Program-made: the position numbers and the translations under genes
Notes under the pieces: model-generated
Told to the model about the DNA's origin: nothing
The model's database searches: none
What the model saw: only the letters and a program-made list of their open reading frames with translations
Shown here: positions 11,291 to 22,641 of the stretch, piece after piece
Layout of the letters: every line of letters starts with the position of its first letter
Numbering within the stretch: position 1 is the stretch's first letter
NCBI RefSeq assembly: GCF_001540865.1
Contig: NC_033623.1
Coordinates: 14,541,995-14,605,994 of the forward strand
DNA length: 64,000 nt
Reading direction: 5' to 3'
Origin: Ananas comosus
Taxonomy: Eukaryota > Streptophyta > Magnoliopsida > Poales > Bromeliaceae

Positions 11291-12670
11291 TCACCTACTT
11301 ATTTGCGCAATAAAGGCATCAAAGTCGGTTCTAGATGAGCCGCCGTCGGCCACAGCGCCGCGCACGGCTTCGCCAACGCCTTCGCCCGCCCCTGATCTCT
11401 CGGCGCCATCATCAACCATAACTTTCTTGATCGGCGTCTTCTATCTCCGCCGCGGTCACGGTCTCCTCCCGACGCGCCAGTCCCTCCACGACGCGACCTT
11501 CAGAGTACTCGCTAACGAACACCGCGTTCCTCGGCTGGTCGAATGCATAGGCCACCGCACGACGGCACGCCCATCTTATCGCTCCATGCACGAGTTCCAC
11601 CGCAGTGGCTCACGAACGCTGCGGTTGCCTCGTGGCCCGTATCTCCAGCTGCGGCCGCCCAGTCCCTTATCACAATTCCTCTCCTCTACTCTTCAGCGAA
11701 ACCTGCGGCAGTCTGCCCTCCCGCCGCTTCCGCCCTCTGCAAAATGTTGCCCCGGTCGGCGTCACGCAGCACCCAAATGAAGCGGCGATTGCTGTTTAGT
11801 AATGCGATCGCCAGCTGCTCGATCTGGGCGTCGGGCAGCGTCGTGGTGGATCCGAAGGACCGTAGAGCACCGAAGCCGGCGGCTGCTTGTCGAGCCACTC
11901 TAAGCAGTCGTGCCGCCGCGTTGGCCGTGTCAACGGCTACCGGATTTCAGCGGGGCCCACCGTGAAGAGTTTCTTGTTGAGAAACTGCGGCTCGTGGGGC
12001 GAGCGCGTCGACGAACTCACCCTCGATCTCCCTGCACGTGTTGAACAGCATTCGGAGCTTAAGTCGCTCCATTCCGTCTGCGGCTGCGTCGGCGAAAGCA
12101 AGAACTCGTCGGTCATGCATCCGAGGTTGGGAAGGGAAATCCACGCCGCGAGCTCCGCAGCAACTCCCTGCACGCTATCCCTCGTTGAGGTGCTGAGATG
12201 GTTACAGGCCGGGATGCACCGGAACGCATAGGACTCAGCGTTGGGAATTCCCGCAGCTTCTTCGGCCGCAAAAGGAGAGAGAGGTTCGTGCACGACTACA
12301 AGGCGCTGCGCTGTGGCGAGAGGCATAGGAGAGAGAGGAGAGAGGGCACGCGCTTCACTGATAGACTCGAAGAGAGGTTGGACGTGGGCGGGGATTTGGT
12401 GCGGCGTCGGGTCGGGGATGGTGTGGGGAAAGGGGGGAGGGGAGGTCGTGGAAATGGATGGAGTGGAGGGAATTGGGGTCGCAGCCGTGGAGGCGGACTT
12501 GGCTTGTAGAATGTGGGAGGCGGGGGCGGCGTAGTGCACGGGGATGCCACTCCGAGAGGAGAGGTTAGGGCGAAGTGAAGCAGTTCGTTTAGATGGCCTG
12601 CTGCCCGGTAACGGCACCACGACACCGCAGTTGATGCTTGTTGTTTCCGCTTTTGGTGCTCCCCGCCCAT
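11291..12670 (-). pseudogene. UGT93-like (zeatin O-glucosyltransferase-like) gene, frame-broken copy
   Basis: The reverse-strand sequence matches the open UGT at 13771-15093 nearly throughout, from an equivalent start codon at 12670, through the His-containing N-terminal segment and the PSPG box, to a family-type C-terminus ending GGSSRTDFDAFIAQISR and stop at 11291. The reading frame is broken many times. The differences I compared are mainly 1-3 nt insertions or deletions with few substitutions, which looks more like unpolished long-read gap filling than natural decay. Unlike the open copy, it keeps the normal C-terminal helix. It may be a functional gene hidden by sequencing error, or a true pseudogene. 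Confidence 0.75.
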
Positions 12671-12855
12671 ATTTTGTGCAAATTAGGGGGTTGATGAGAG
12701 GAGAGGAGGCAAGACGACACAATTATATTGAAGGTGCTGTATCCGAGTTATTAGTTTTATCGTACCCCCAACCAATTTAACTTTGTCTCTTAGTAGGTTT
12801 GAGTACTGAGAAAATTATATAATATATTATATATATATATTATATATAATATGAA

Positions 12856-13386
12856 CTAGGCTGGTATACTATCAGTAGCACGGAGGCCTCCGTGCTACAA
12901 GTTGTTTTCAATGATGGCGGCTTCTAAATCGACGTCAGCTCGTTAAACTTGATCTACACTATTGAAATACTTGGAAACTAAATTTCAATATTTTCGGCAT
13001 CATTTACCAATCAAACGAGTAGTCTAAAAATGAACGGCTGAAATGAAAATCTCATAAAAAACAGTGATAAAGAATTCAAATTTCAAATCAGAAGTATTGC
13101 GTCTTACTATTGATGTTATAGAATTTTCTATTAAATTTTCATCTAATTTGGATACTTCTACACCGTTGAACTTAAAAACGCATCATATGATCTACATTAA
13201 AATTGTAGATTTTGGAACCTTTGATCACTAGCCAAATGATGTCTGAAAAATTATGAAATTTAGTTTCCAAATACTTTAATAGTGTAGATCAGTCTGACGG
13301 AGCCGATCCTCGATTTGAAAGCCGCATCATTTGAAAACAACTGGTAGCACGCGAGGCTCCTTTGTACCGATAGTATACCAGCCTAG
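12856..13386. mobile_element. Long-TIR MITE upstream of the broken UGT copy
   Basis: Termini ctaggctggtatactatc and gatagtataccagcctag, with inverted similarity of about 90 bp. The internal sequence is related to the MULE-type MITE at 2047. It is the same element as 15290-15818, carried along in the tandem duplication. Confidence 0.75.
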
Positions 13387-13390
13387 CTCA

Positions 13391-13463
<73 letters not shown>

Positions 13464-13464
13464 G
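13387..13464. repeat. (TA)n microsatellite
   Basis: Nearly pure TA between two MITEs. The counterpart in the second duplicate is 15822-15896, which has a different length. Confidence 0.9.
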
Positions 13465-13710
13465 GACTAGGCTACAAATTAGTTCAAAATTCTATTGTTG
13501 TTATAGTTTTTTGCCTTTGGCATCAATTCTTTTCATTATTTCGAAATTATTGGATTAAATAATTTATACCAGTGTGAACCAATCAACCCTGTGGGACCCT
13601 CAACTCTAATCCGATTAATATCATCCTGACCATACAGTTTTTCATCCAAGAGGTTTAAAACTTGGTAGCAAAAAAATGTTTTTACTTTATTGTATTTTCC
13701 AGCTTAATTC
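13465..13710. mobile_element. Short MITE, copy 1
   Basis: Starts gactaggctaca and ends with the inverse tgtattttccagcttaa-like terminus. It matches 15897-16141. Confidence 0.6.
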
Positions 13711-13796
13711 TATTATATTATATATAGTCCGACCTGAATACTATCACTAGATATCTTAGAGTTTAGGGGTTTACTTTATTTCAAATTTCACGTTAG
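13711..13796. other. Tandem-duplication junction
   Basis: Up to about 13795 the sequence follows the far side of the upstream unit (compare about 16142-16230). At gcgccatcatcaacc (about 13797) it switches into the UGT coding sequence (compare 11400). This is the breakpoint that removed the UGT 3' end. Confidence 0.7.
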
Positions 13797-15093
13797 CGCC
13801 ATCATCAACCATAACTTTCTTGATCGCGTCTTCTATCTCCGCCGCGGTCACGGTCTCCTCCCGACGCGCCCAGTCCCTCACCACGACGCCGACCTTCAAG
13901 TACTCGCTAACGAACACCGCGTTCCTCGGCTGGTCCGAATGCATAGGCCACCCGACGACGGGCACGCCCATGCTTATGCTCTCCATGCACGAGTTCCACC
14001 CGCAGTGGCTCACGAACGCTGCGGTTGCCTCGTGGGCCAGTATCTCCAGCTGCGGCGCCCAGTCCCTTATCACAATTCCTCTTCCCTCTACTCTTTCAGC
14101 GAAACCCTGCGGCAGTCTGCCCTCCCGCCGCTTTCCGCCCTCTGCAAAAATGTTGCCCCGGTCGGCGTCACGCAGCACCCAAATGAAGCGGCGATTGCTG
14201 TTTAGTAATGCGATCGCCAGCTGCTCGATCTGGGCGTCGGGCAGCGTCGTGGTGGATCCGAAGGACACGTAGAGCACCGAAGCCGGCGGCTGCTTGTCGA
14301 GCCACTCTAAGCAGTCGTGCCGCCGCCGTTGGCCGTGTCCAACGGCTACCGGATTCAGCGGGCCCACCGTGAAGAGTTTCTTGTTGAGAAACTGCGGCTC
14401 GTGGGCGAGCGCGTCGACGAACTCACCCTCGATCTCCCTGCACGTGTTGAACAGCATTCCGGAGCTTAAGTCGCTCCAATTCCGTCTGCGGCTGCGTCTG
14501 GCGAAAGCCAAGAACTCGTCGGTCATGCATCCGACGTTGGAAGGGAAATCCACGCCGCGAGCTCGCAGCAACTCCCTGCACGCTATCCCCTCGTTGAGGC
14601 TGCTGAGATGGTACGAGGCCGGGATGCACCGGAACGCATAGGACTCAGCGTTGGGAATTCCCGCAGCTTCTTCGGCCGCAAAGGAGGAGAGAGGTTCGTG
14701 CACGACTACAAGGCGCTGCGCTGTGGGCGAGAGGGTGCATAGGAGAGAGGAGAGAGGGGCACGCGCTTCACTGTAGACCTCGAAGAGAGGTTGGACGTGG
14801 GCGGGGAATTTGGTGGCGGCGTCGGGGTCGGGGGATGGTGTGGGGAAAGGGGGGAGGGGGAGGTCGTGGAAATGGATGGAGTGGAGGGAATTGGGGTCGC
14901 AGCCGTGGAGGCGGGACTTGGCTTGTAGAATGTGGGAGGCGGGGGCGGCGTAGTGCACGGGGATGCCACTCCGAGAGGAGAGGTTAAGGGCGAAGTGAAG
15001 CAGTTGGTTTAGATGGCCCTGCGCCGGTAACGGCACCACGACCACCGCCAGTTGATGCTTGTTGTTTCCGCTCTTTGGTGGCTCCACCGCCAT
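13771..15093 (-). CDS. UGT93-like glycosyltransferase (zeatin O-glucosyltransferase-like), altered C-terminus
   Basis: This encodes a 440-residue family 1 glycosyltransferase. I start it at the ATG at 15093 (MAVEPPKSG), because the longer frame from 15201 adds 36 residues unlike the family. The N-terminal motif PLPAQGHLNQLLHF carries the catalytic His27. The 44-residue PSPG donor-binding box spans about residues 345-388 (WAPQLEILAHE ... HCGWNS ... WPMHSDQ). The PAQGHLNQLLH and SDQPRNAVF contexts and the IHFHD segment resemble cis-zeatin O-glucosyltransferases, which transfer glucose or xylose from UDP-sugar to the cytokinin side-chain hydroxyl in the cytosol. The substrate is inferred from family only. 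After VMVDDGA it ends in seven foreign residues, NVKFEIK. The family, and the broken copy at 11291, continue about 35-40 more residues. Function may be reduced. The gene is intronless. Confidence 0.85.
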   Translation of the reverse strand: MAVEPPKSGNNKHQLAVVVVPLPAQGHLNQLLHFALNLSSRSGIPVHYAAPASHILQAKSRLHGCDPNSLHSIHFHDLPLPPFPTPSPDPDAATKFPAHVQPLFEVYSEARAPLSSLLCTLSPTAQRLVVVHEPLSSFAAEEAAGIPNAESYAFRCIPASYHLSSLNEGIACRELLRARGVDFPSNVGCMTDEFLAFARRSRRRNWSDLSSGMLFNTCREIEGEFVDALAHEPQFLNKKLFTVGPLNPVAVGHGQRRRHDCLEWLDKQPPASVLYVSFGSTTTLPDAQIEQLAIALLNSNRRFIWVLRDADRGNIFAEGGKRREGRLPQGFAERVEGRGIVIRDWAPQLEILAHEATAAFVSHCGWNSCMESISMGVPVVGWPMHSDQPRNAVFVSEYLKVGVVVRDWARREETVTAAEIEDAIKKVMVDDGANVKFEIK

Positions 15094-15236
15094 ATTTTGG
15101 TGCAAAATTAGGGGGTTGATGAGAGGAGAGGAGGCAAGACGACTACAATTATATTGAAGGGTGCTGTTCCGAGTTATTAGTTTTATCGTACCCCCAACCA
15201 ATTTAACTTTGTCTCCTTAGTAGGTTTGAGTACTGA

Positions 15237-15273
<37 letters not shown>

Positions 15274-15289
15274 TATTATATAATAATAG

Positions 15290-15818
15290 CTAGGCTGGTA
15301 TACTATCAGTAGCAACGGAGGCTCCGTGCTACAAGTTGTTTTCAATGAGCGGCTTCTAAATCGACGACAGCTCGTTAAACTTGATCTACATCTATTGAAA
15401 GATTGGAAACTAAATTTCATATTTTTTCGGCATCATTTACCAATCAAACGAGTAGTCTAAAAATGAACGGCTGAAAAGTAAATCTCATAAAAAACAGTGA
15501 TAAAGATTCAAATTTCAAATCAGAAGTATTGTCTTACTATTGATGTTAAGTAGAATTTTCTATTAAATTTTCATCTAATTTGGATACTTCTACACCGTTG
15601 AACTTAAAAACGCATCATATCTACCATTAAAATTGTAGATTTTGGAACCTTTTGATCACTAGCCAAATGATGTCGAAAAATTATGAAATTTAGTTTCCAA
15701 ATACTTTTAATAGTGTTAGATCAGTCTGACGGAGCCGATCCTCGATTTGAAAGCCGCATCATTTGAAAACAACTTGGTAGCGCGGAGCCTCTTTGCTACC
15801 GATAGTATACCAGCCTAG
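15290..15818. mobile_element. Long-TIR MITE upstream of the open UGT
   Basis: Starts ctaggctggtatactatc and ends gatagtataccagcctag. TIRs are about 90 bp and the element is 529 bp. It lies about 200 bp upstream of the UGT start, so it may overlap the promoter. Confidence 0.78.
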
Positions 15819-15821
15819 CTC

Positions 15822-15859
<38 letters not shown>

Positions 15860-15896
15860 ATATATAATATATATATATTATATATATATATATATG

Positions 15897-16141
15897 GACT
15901 AGGCTACAATTAGTAGCAAAATTCTATTGTTGTTATCAGTTTTTTAGCCTTTGGATCAATTCTTTTCATTATTTCGAATTATTGGATTAAATATTATAAC
16001 CCAGTGGGGACCAATCAACCCTGGGGGACCACTCAACTCTAACCGATTAATATCATCCTGACCATACAGTTTTTCATCCAAGGGTTAAAAACTTGATAGC
16101 AAAAAAAATGTTTTACTATTAATTGTATTCCAGCCTAATTC
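15897..16141. mobile_element. Short MITE, copy 2
   Basis: Matches 13465-13710, with ends gactaggctacaattagta and tattaattgtattccagcct. It is flanked by a (TA)n tract at 15822-15896. Confidence 0.65.
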
Positions 16142-17429
16142 TATGTATATATATATAGTCCGACTGAAATACTATCGATAATATCTAGAGTTTAGTACTA
16201 TCAAATTTTTCACCGTTAAATTTCATACTTTGATTATTTTTACCCTTTAGATTATGATGTTCAACCAACTACTTACTCAATCCTTGGAGTCCTAACCGCA
16301 TATTTTTCAATCCAAAAACTAAAAACTAATAGCACTAATATAGATTGAAACTATTGATAGCATTTTACCTTAAAAGTGAGAGCTTAAGATGCGGAAATAA
16401 GAGTTGTTTTAAGATTGCTCGCTATCCATTGGTTTCTCAAGGATTATATGTATATATTATACCGTCCAATTTTCCATAAAGGCTGGCGCAGTCCTAAGTT
16501 GTGTGGCTCATTATTATTAATTAACGGAGCAAAGTTGGAATGTGCTTTTGAATTTCATTCAACATAAACAGTTGACTTCAATGCTATGGCTACAAGCATA
16601 GCCTATCTCACTTTACATTAAACAAACGATCGGTGATGTCACGGAATGCGTCCCTCCACTACGTGTAAGTTGAAAACCAGTAAAAAAGTTATCAGTAATT
16701 TGTGTTTTTTTTTGGGTTAATTACATAAAATTTTCTATAAATATATTAAATAGTAAATATATTCAAATAAAATTTAATTTTTTATATTTATTTTTAATAT
16801 TATTAAATATAATCTTATTGTTAGAATTCATTAAAAAAATTAGTTAATTATAGATAAAATATTTAACGCTGGTTAATAAATAAGATAAATTAATCTTTTT
16901 ACCACTTTTATATTATTTGTGATGGCAAAAAAAAAAATTCTTGGAAATTTTTGAAAGAAGTTTTCTGCATAATTTTAACAGTTAGTGTTTTAGGAGAAAT
17001 ATATTTATAATAGTAAAAATATAATTTTACTTATCTTCTTAAAAAATAAATAGTGATATGATGATAACAAATCAGAGATGCAAACAAATATGAATATTAT
17101 TTTAATTTTATAGGGATAAATATGAAAAATTAAATTTTTTAAGAATATATATTTATTATTCGATATTTTTATAGAAAAATGTATGAAATTAACTTTTTTT
17201 TTTATTTGCATATACAACAGGGGCTACTCCATTGAATTGAAGCTTTGTTTATATAAAGATATCACAGTGTGTGTTACGGGTAATTTTCGCTTTTAAATAG
17301 GATACACAATGGTATTACAGGTGTGAACCTCAAATTTTCTTTATCGCTTTATTATTATTTCACTACAGAATTTATTTAATTTTGTCATTATCAACATCTT
17401 TTTCAAAATGGTATCAATCTTTTGATACC
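16142..17429. other. AT-rich intergenic DNA
   Basis: I see no gene. A MITE-like foldback may lie at about 16165-16385 (tactatcgata near the left, tattgatagcatt near the right). The rest is AT-rich with no conserved coding. Confidence 0.5.
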
Positions 17430-17579
17430 GATCATTTTTAGCACAAGTGGTAAAGAATTTGATAATTAGTACTGGAGGTCTCAAGTTTGAATCTCATTTG
17501 ATTCATATTTACGACTAAGTTTATTTCTAAAAAATAAATAAAATGGATAGTATGCTACATTTCTTAAAAAAAAAAAAAT
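17430..17579 (+). mobile_element. Degenerate tRNA-derived SINE
   Basis: Shares with 59883-60049 the order A-box region (gcacaagtggtaaag), B-box-like caagtttgaatct, a gattcatatttacgactaag core, the decayed hairpin tagtatgcta and a poly(A) of about 12. It is older than the other copies, judging by its mismatches. Confidence 0.65.
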
Positions 17580-17667
17580 TTGATGCTTTTCCAAGAAGAA
17601 AAAACTGAAGTCTTTTTAAGTAACCGCCTCTTTCAATGGTCCTTTTATTTATATATATATATATAGT

Positions 17668-17882
17668 GTAGGGCTAGAATACTTTTACAAGTATCACCCA
17701 AGTGATACTTGTGTGTTTTTAGCCATTGAATCTACTTTTTGATTACTAATAGTCCTTAGATCAAACACTATTTCACCTACCACCACCTACCACCATCATC
17801 TCAACCTCACATCTCTCCATCCAAGGGCTAAAAATACACAAGTATCACTTGGGTGATACTTTTACAAGTATTCTAGCTCTAC
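17668..17882. mobile_element. Short foldback MITE, 215 bp
   Basis: The left end gtagggctagaatactttt and right end inverse agtattctagctctac continue as about 50-60 bp TIRs with the motif acaagtatcac. The same family is at 10027-10228. It is flanked by TA repeats and then an (AG)n microsatellite at about 17903-17932. Confidence 0.8.
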
Positions 17883-17884
17883 TC

Positions 17885-17934
<50 letters not shown>

Positions 17935-18029
17935 ATGTTAAGATTTCGCCACTTAGACCAAGTACTACTATTTGTTTAGGATAATTTATCTGTAGTTCAT
18001 ATAGTAACAAAATGATAATTCAAAGCTGA

Positions 18030-18284
18030 ATAAGATCCGCTTGGAGTGGCTAACACAATGAATCTTTGGCAACTTGCGCTTGGAGTGTGATTGTGTATCC
18101 CTGGGGTCCCTTGGCTACTTTCGTGCAAGTTTCTACTTGTATTTTTTTTGTGTAATTTCGTGCACGTTTCTACTTGTATCTTTTTTGTTTAAAGTCTGCG
18201 ACAACTTGGTCGCATCTGTAAGCCCCTCAACCCGTAATACAAATAGGGTACATCCCTGTTTACTCAAAAAAAAAAAAAAAAAAA
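18030..18284 (+). mobile_element. Possible retroposon 3' tail
   Basis: A stretch ending in about 19 A residues after gtttactc. It contains a short tandem duplication (tttcgtgcaagtttctactt and tttcgtgcacgtttctactt). The poly(A) end suggests a 5'-truncated LINE or similar insert. No coding domain is visible, so this is a weak call. Confidence 0.35.
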
Positions 18285-21200
18285 TTAATAAAATGAACAA
18301 ATGCCGCATACAGTAACCCCACTGCATTAAAAAAAAAAAGAATGACAAATTAATCTCCCAAAGATTAGAGGCAATATTTATTAATCGCAAAATGATTAGA
18401 GGCAACAGTTATAGTTAATTATTTCAGCTGATTTTGGCTTTATAAGGTCATGAATTTTAATCTTTGTCTTAGCAGAGTCGTAACGTTGTAACACGTGCTA
18501 TAATTTTATATCATGTTTTAAATATACAGTAGATTATTATATTTTGTATTCTCCTAATATTTTTCGTATAAACTAAATAATTATTATATCACACAATCTT
18601 TTCCGAGTCTTGTCATATAAATAATATTAAAGGAATACAATTTCAATATTTCTTCTCTACACTTTGAACTCCGGACTTGTTTTATAAGTTTAGGTAAGAA
18701 AAAGATAAAATAATCATTAGTTTGAAAGGCTAAACCTTCAGGTCAGAGACAAAACAAAACTTACTACACAGCATGAAAGCTTCCATTAAAGATTCCTTGA
18801 ACCAAACACTCAAATTATGTTTTATTTAACAAATCTAACCTGGGCCCAATCTACTCTAATTCGCTCGGCCCAATCGATTTGTCACATTCAAACTCGTCCC
18901 TGTTATTGGGCTCGGCGTTCTCACCGTCCACAGAACAAATAATAATGCTCACAATAATGTAGTTTATTTTATTTTCTTATTATTAGTATTTTTTTTTTAA
19001 TGATCACTCGTCTATCTATCGTGGAGTTTGACTCGGGTGCAAAATGCGCCGACAAAACAAAGATTCAAGGCTTGAGAGGAGAACCAGTCTCTTCTTTTGT
19101 ATGCCTAACTTATTAATCAGATTCAAATCTTGTATCACGATCGATTAGTGTTTTCAACTAAAATGCAAAGGGCGATTTAAAATGAGTTTTATATTATATT
19201 TATCAGTGGAGCTTGCACCGAACATTGTTGTGGAATGGTCCAATTCAACTTATCAAAGGGTCTGTACTCGCACAACTAACAGGCTAGAATGATTTGGAAA
19301 TTTAACTAAACTTTCAATTTACGAATAGAAATTCTGCAAAAACTTAGAAAAATGGATTCCATATTTCATTTTGTGCTGCGTTCACACTTCTCTTCTTGTA
19401 TTTTTGTTGCTTGCCGTTTTGCATGATTTTTTGCTATTTGAATGATTTATTATTTGTTTTTATACGTCATGAAAAATGATTCTGTTTTATTATTAGGTAA
19501 TAATCGCCTTTTAGATTACAGACGCCCTATACTAACAAAGAAAGGTCCTTTTCTTTTGTTCACGGGAGAAGAACCACTCCTATGTACTTATCACCTGGCT
19601 GAAAACTTATCATATTATCAGAATTTAATCAACCCAAAATTCTATTGGCATGATTTTTTTTTTCCCCTCTAATCTGTTGACTATCTCTTCCATATTTGAA
19701 TACCTTCAAATCCAGAGATTCGGATAAAATTTTTTTAGAACGAAACAAAATTTGAAAATTTAAAAGCAAAATAAATCACACACCTCATTAAGTTGTTTTA
19801 ACGATTTCTCGTTGAGTGCTCCTTTATAGAGTGACGATCCAAATGTTGAAATTTTCTTTTCTTTTTTTAGAGAAAGAGGTTAAAAACTATTGGCTTCGTT
19901 CAAAATTTTTTTTTTTGTAAAAAAATATAGTTAAAAATATCAAGTAATTAGACTTCAAATATAATATATCGAATACCAACCATTCAGTTCTTAATCAAAT
20001 GCGTCAAGTGCGGCCGGTAATATTGCATGATCCCTATCATATCCGGTTGGGGAATATTTCCCACCATACGTTAGAATAGGAGACAATGACATCTAATAAA
20101 TGAAAATGATGGTGCGAACTGCAACCGCACACTTGAGGAGGCTCAGCTAGCCCACGTTTTATTGGACCTTGGTGCATCTTATGCGTCCAATAGCTAAGCT
20201 GTTAAAGAGCTGCGAGATCGTTTTCAAGGCCCTAGTGGAGTAATGAAACAAGCACGAAAAAAGATACTCGAAAAATAATAATAATAATAATAACAATGAT
20301 GATGTAAAAGAGGAAAAAATATATATATATTTGTGTAATTTGAAAGCTAAAGATGCGCCTCAAGGTACGTGATGATTTTGATGGTGACATTTGAAGTTTA
20401 AGTTCTTAATTTCTAGACTAGATTTTATTTGTAGTCATCAAAAAATAAAGTACGTAATATTCTAATTGTGAAATTTTAATTTATAATAGTTTTTAATTTT
20501 AATTCTTTAGGTTGATGCATTTAAATTTTATAATTTAATGAATTTAAATAAAATTACGATAAATTAAACTTCGGGAAAAAAAAAGTTATCCGGAGTATAG
20601 CTTGAGAACCCACGAAATTTAATCTAGCCTAATATAAGTTTGTATTGCCGAGAAGGATTTCATATTTAATGTTACAGAATATATGTTGAAATGGTATAGG
20701 TTAAAGAAATGACTTCTAAATTATCTTTTCCTGCAACATACGAAACAAAGAAATATGATTACCTTTAAAAAACTAATATTATGTTTTTTTTTCCTTTAAA
20801 TTCCCTATGAGTTTTATTGCAAACTCATGATTTTTTTTTTAAAAAAATAAAATTTAAGATTTATTCTAATACTGTATTATCTAAATATTTAAGCATATTG
20901 ACATGAAATCGTGTCAAAAATTTATCGACACGATGCTATATGTGTGCTAAGTGCTAACACGTAATGATATGAATTTTTTTTTTTACCAACAAAATTTTTT
21001 AATTGCTTATTATATATTTCTATCAAAAATTTTAAATTATATTAAAAAATATTTATTAATTTTTAAAAAGAAAATTTATAGTTATGTCATTGGTACAAGA
21101 ATTATATCACAACGGTATTTTATTTATAAGATATTAGTATAATATATATGGTCCATCAGTCCATGTCACTGGACGCTTAAATTTTTAATATAAACAAATA

Positions 21201-21380
21201 ACGTAGTAAAATATGGTTCAAAAATGGTTTTGGTTTTAACACTAAAATCTTACCGGATATTTGGTACGTATTTCATGATCTGCTGAGAACCCGATCAGAC
21301 TCGAGTTCGAATCCCATTCACACTCCAAACAGTGATTTCTGGCCGTCGGTTCGATCCGACGGCCAGGAAGACTCGCGGCC
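18285..21380. other. AT-rich intergenic DNA without recognisable genes
   Basis: Only short, low-complexity reading frames are present, for example 19442-19672 and 20951-21142. None has a recognisable domain, and codon use is that of AT-rich random sequence. No RNA gene was recognised. Confidence 0.6.
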
Positions 21381-21918
21381 GTTTTAAAGCGAATTTTTTA
21401 ACCTCGTGATCGCTGGTCCGGAAAATCTCCGCGGGGCCCCACAACACTCCAGCTGTCCTCCAACTCTCGGCCGCGTCGAACCGGAGCGATCACGTGCTCC
21501 CGCCTCACCCCCCAGAGCTCGTCGCGGGGCCCACGCCCCGGTCCTCATAAATATCTTTACTCCCCCGTCGCTCTCGGCCGTCCGATCGAAATCCCACGGC
21601 TCATATTCATCGGGGCCCCACTTTAACCATTGCTCGTCCGTGCAATGCTGTTCGGGCCCGGACAGCGAATATCCTAGAACCAATTATCCGTGCTACTTAT
21701 CCATTTATTCAAACTCGTACTTTTTATTTATTTATTATTATTTTTATTTTACTTGTTTTTCAAAATTTGAAAAAAAAACTTCGAAAAAAAAAATCGTTTT
21801 TGGAATTATCCTGCTCACCGTATCCGCGGTACGCTGCCCATCCCACCGTCTCCTTCGCGGGGAGGGCGAAGAGCGACGAGAGGAAACGTATACTTTGACT
21901 CACTCTCTCTCGCGTCCC

Positions 21919-21958
<40 letters not shown>

Positions 21959-22641
21959 GAGCTACGTTCACCTATACAATCGATGCTATTTTCCGCAGTA
22001 GCAATTACTCCTCGCTGTTACTCTCTATCTCTCTCTCTCTCTCCCCCCCTTTCGAGAGAGCGCCATTTCTAGAGAAGTGAGCTCGAGAGCGATTTCTAGG
22101 GCTTTTCTAGGGTTTTTCGAGAAGGTCTTGAGGTTTAAGATCGCGTTTGCTCGTTAATTTCTGCACCGGAGGGGTTAGGGTTTCTGCCATTTTGCCCTAG
22201 AAGGTAAGCTTCGGAAGCTGGACCTTTCCCTTCCTCTTTTTTCTGTGGAGTATAGTTTTGGCGTTTTCTCGCATTTAAAGAGAGGGACGCGTAGGAAGAA
22301 GAGAGAGATAAAAAGAAAGAGAAAAAAAAGCTAGGGTTTTTTGGGCAGAAACAACTAATGGGGTCGCAGCTTTTTTATATGGGGTCTCAGGCTTTCTCTG
22401 TCGTGGTGTGGTGATGCAATGCGATCAATTGGAGTAGAAATTTGTGTTGCTTTGGGTCGCTGAAGCATCAATTAATGGGCTTTTCGCTAGGGTTTCCTCT
22501 GGGAGGCAAAAAGATTGGATCTTTAGTTGCTATCGACCCTCTTTTGACCTGAAGTTTGGGTCTTTTGGGGGTTTAGAGCGCGGGTTCCTTAGGGTTAGGG
22601 CTTTACGAGCTGAGGCGCGGCGGAAGCTCCCCGATCCATGC
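21381..22641 (+). promoter_or_regulatory. Promoter and 5' leader of the AHL gene
   Basis: Base composition changes sharply to GC-rich at about 21370. Pyrimidine tracts, (CT)n at about 21923-21955 and 22029-22045, precede the coding exon, as is common in plant 5' leaders. A donor-like aaggtaagc at about 22200 could begin a 5' UTR intron. The transcription start cannot be placed from sequence alone. Confidence 0.5.

Noticed and set aside
11262..11780. 172-codon plus-strand frame
   Set aside because: It is antisense to the UGT coding sequence. GC-rich shadow frames on the opposite strand recur at 11543, 12198, 13820 and 14294.
13387..15896. TA-repeat reading frames encoding Tyr-Ile runs
   Set aside because: Microsatellite translation only.
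19442..19672. 76-codon intergenic frame
   Set aside because: No family signature and no neighbouring exons with splice signals.
21285..21330. tRNA-like gagttcgaatccc
   Set aside because: Only the T-loop/B-box resembles a tRNA. No acceptor stem or D-arm pairs around it.
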